Part shown: one piece after another, positions 12,972-12,988 of the stretch
Layout: every line of letters starts with the position of its first letter
Position numbering within the stretch: the first letter of the stretch is position 1
NCBI GenBank assembly: GCA_024233215.1
Contig: JACKPW010000057.1
Span: 1 to 12,988, forward strand
Source: Verrucomicrobiales bacterium
GTDB lineage: Bacteria; Verrucomicrobiota; Verrucomicrobiia; Limisphaerales; J093
Direction: 5' to 3'
Length of the DNA stretch: 12,988 nt
Translations under genes and position numbers: made by a program
The notes under the pieces: model-generated
Seen by the model: only the letters and a program-made list of their open reading frames with translations
What the model was told of the DNA's origin: nothing
Databases searched by the model: none

Positions 12972-12988
12972 ATCGATTTGGGGAGCTG

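Overview
The window looks like a chromosomal segment from a high-GC member of the Verrucomicrobiota, or a close relative in the PVC group. No rRNA or other taxonomic marker is present, so this is inferred from gene families. These are a 'membrane-bound dehydrogenase' propeller/HEAT/heme protein of the Pirellula/Verrucomicrobium type, an H-X9-DG prepilin-like protein, an ECF sigma factor beside a transmembrane Ser/Thr kinase with a WD40-like sensor, a ceramidase-like exported hydrolase, and an exported protein ending in an LSWP...FFRLR domain. The intergenic repeats are also typical of that group.

Layout. Positions 1-793 (minus strand) hold a DUF4823-like lipoprotein gene whose stop overlaps by 4 bp (ATGA) the start of a second exported-protein gene, perhaps a CehA/McbA-like metallohydrolase, that runs off the left edge. 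Positions 936-2411 (plus) encode the ceramidase-like hydrolase; its 3' end overlaps by 105 bp the convergent 3' end of the dehydrogenase/heme protein (2307-5396, minus). After a 386-bp gap carrying a conserved 40-bp element comes the prepilin-like gene (5783-6871, plus), which overlaps by 25 bp the 3' end of the kinase gene (6847-10146, minus). Upstream of the kinase, in the same orientation, is the sigma factor gene (10436-11149, minus). A 736-bp gap (11150-11885) is crowded with palindromes and a second copy of the 40-bp element. It leads into an orphan exported protein (11886-12938, plus).

How the genes relate. The sigma factor and kinase form a plausible signalling pair: a membrane kinase with a large WD40-like domain of uncertain side, and a sigma factor it may control. 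The hydrolase, dehydrogenase/heme protein, lipoprotein, prepilin and orphan protein are all predicted to be exported. The sequence does not show one pathway joining them.

The most notable content is repetitive. Two homologous elements of exactly 168 bp with long terminal inverted repeats occur at 5828-5995 and 10198-10365. One is read through in frame in the prepilin leader (168 bp = 56 codons); the other separates the sigma factor gene from the kinase gene. A 40-bp sequence (34/40 identical between copies) lies 115-121 bp upstream of the starts of two plus-strand genes, and a weaker third match lies upstream of the sigma factor gene. A family of 7-3-7 hairpins with an AAC loop fills 11404-11683. 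A 7-bp-stem palindrome sits inside the kinase coding sequence within an apparent in-frame insertion. No tRNA, rRNA, CRISPR array or transposase gene was seen.
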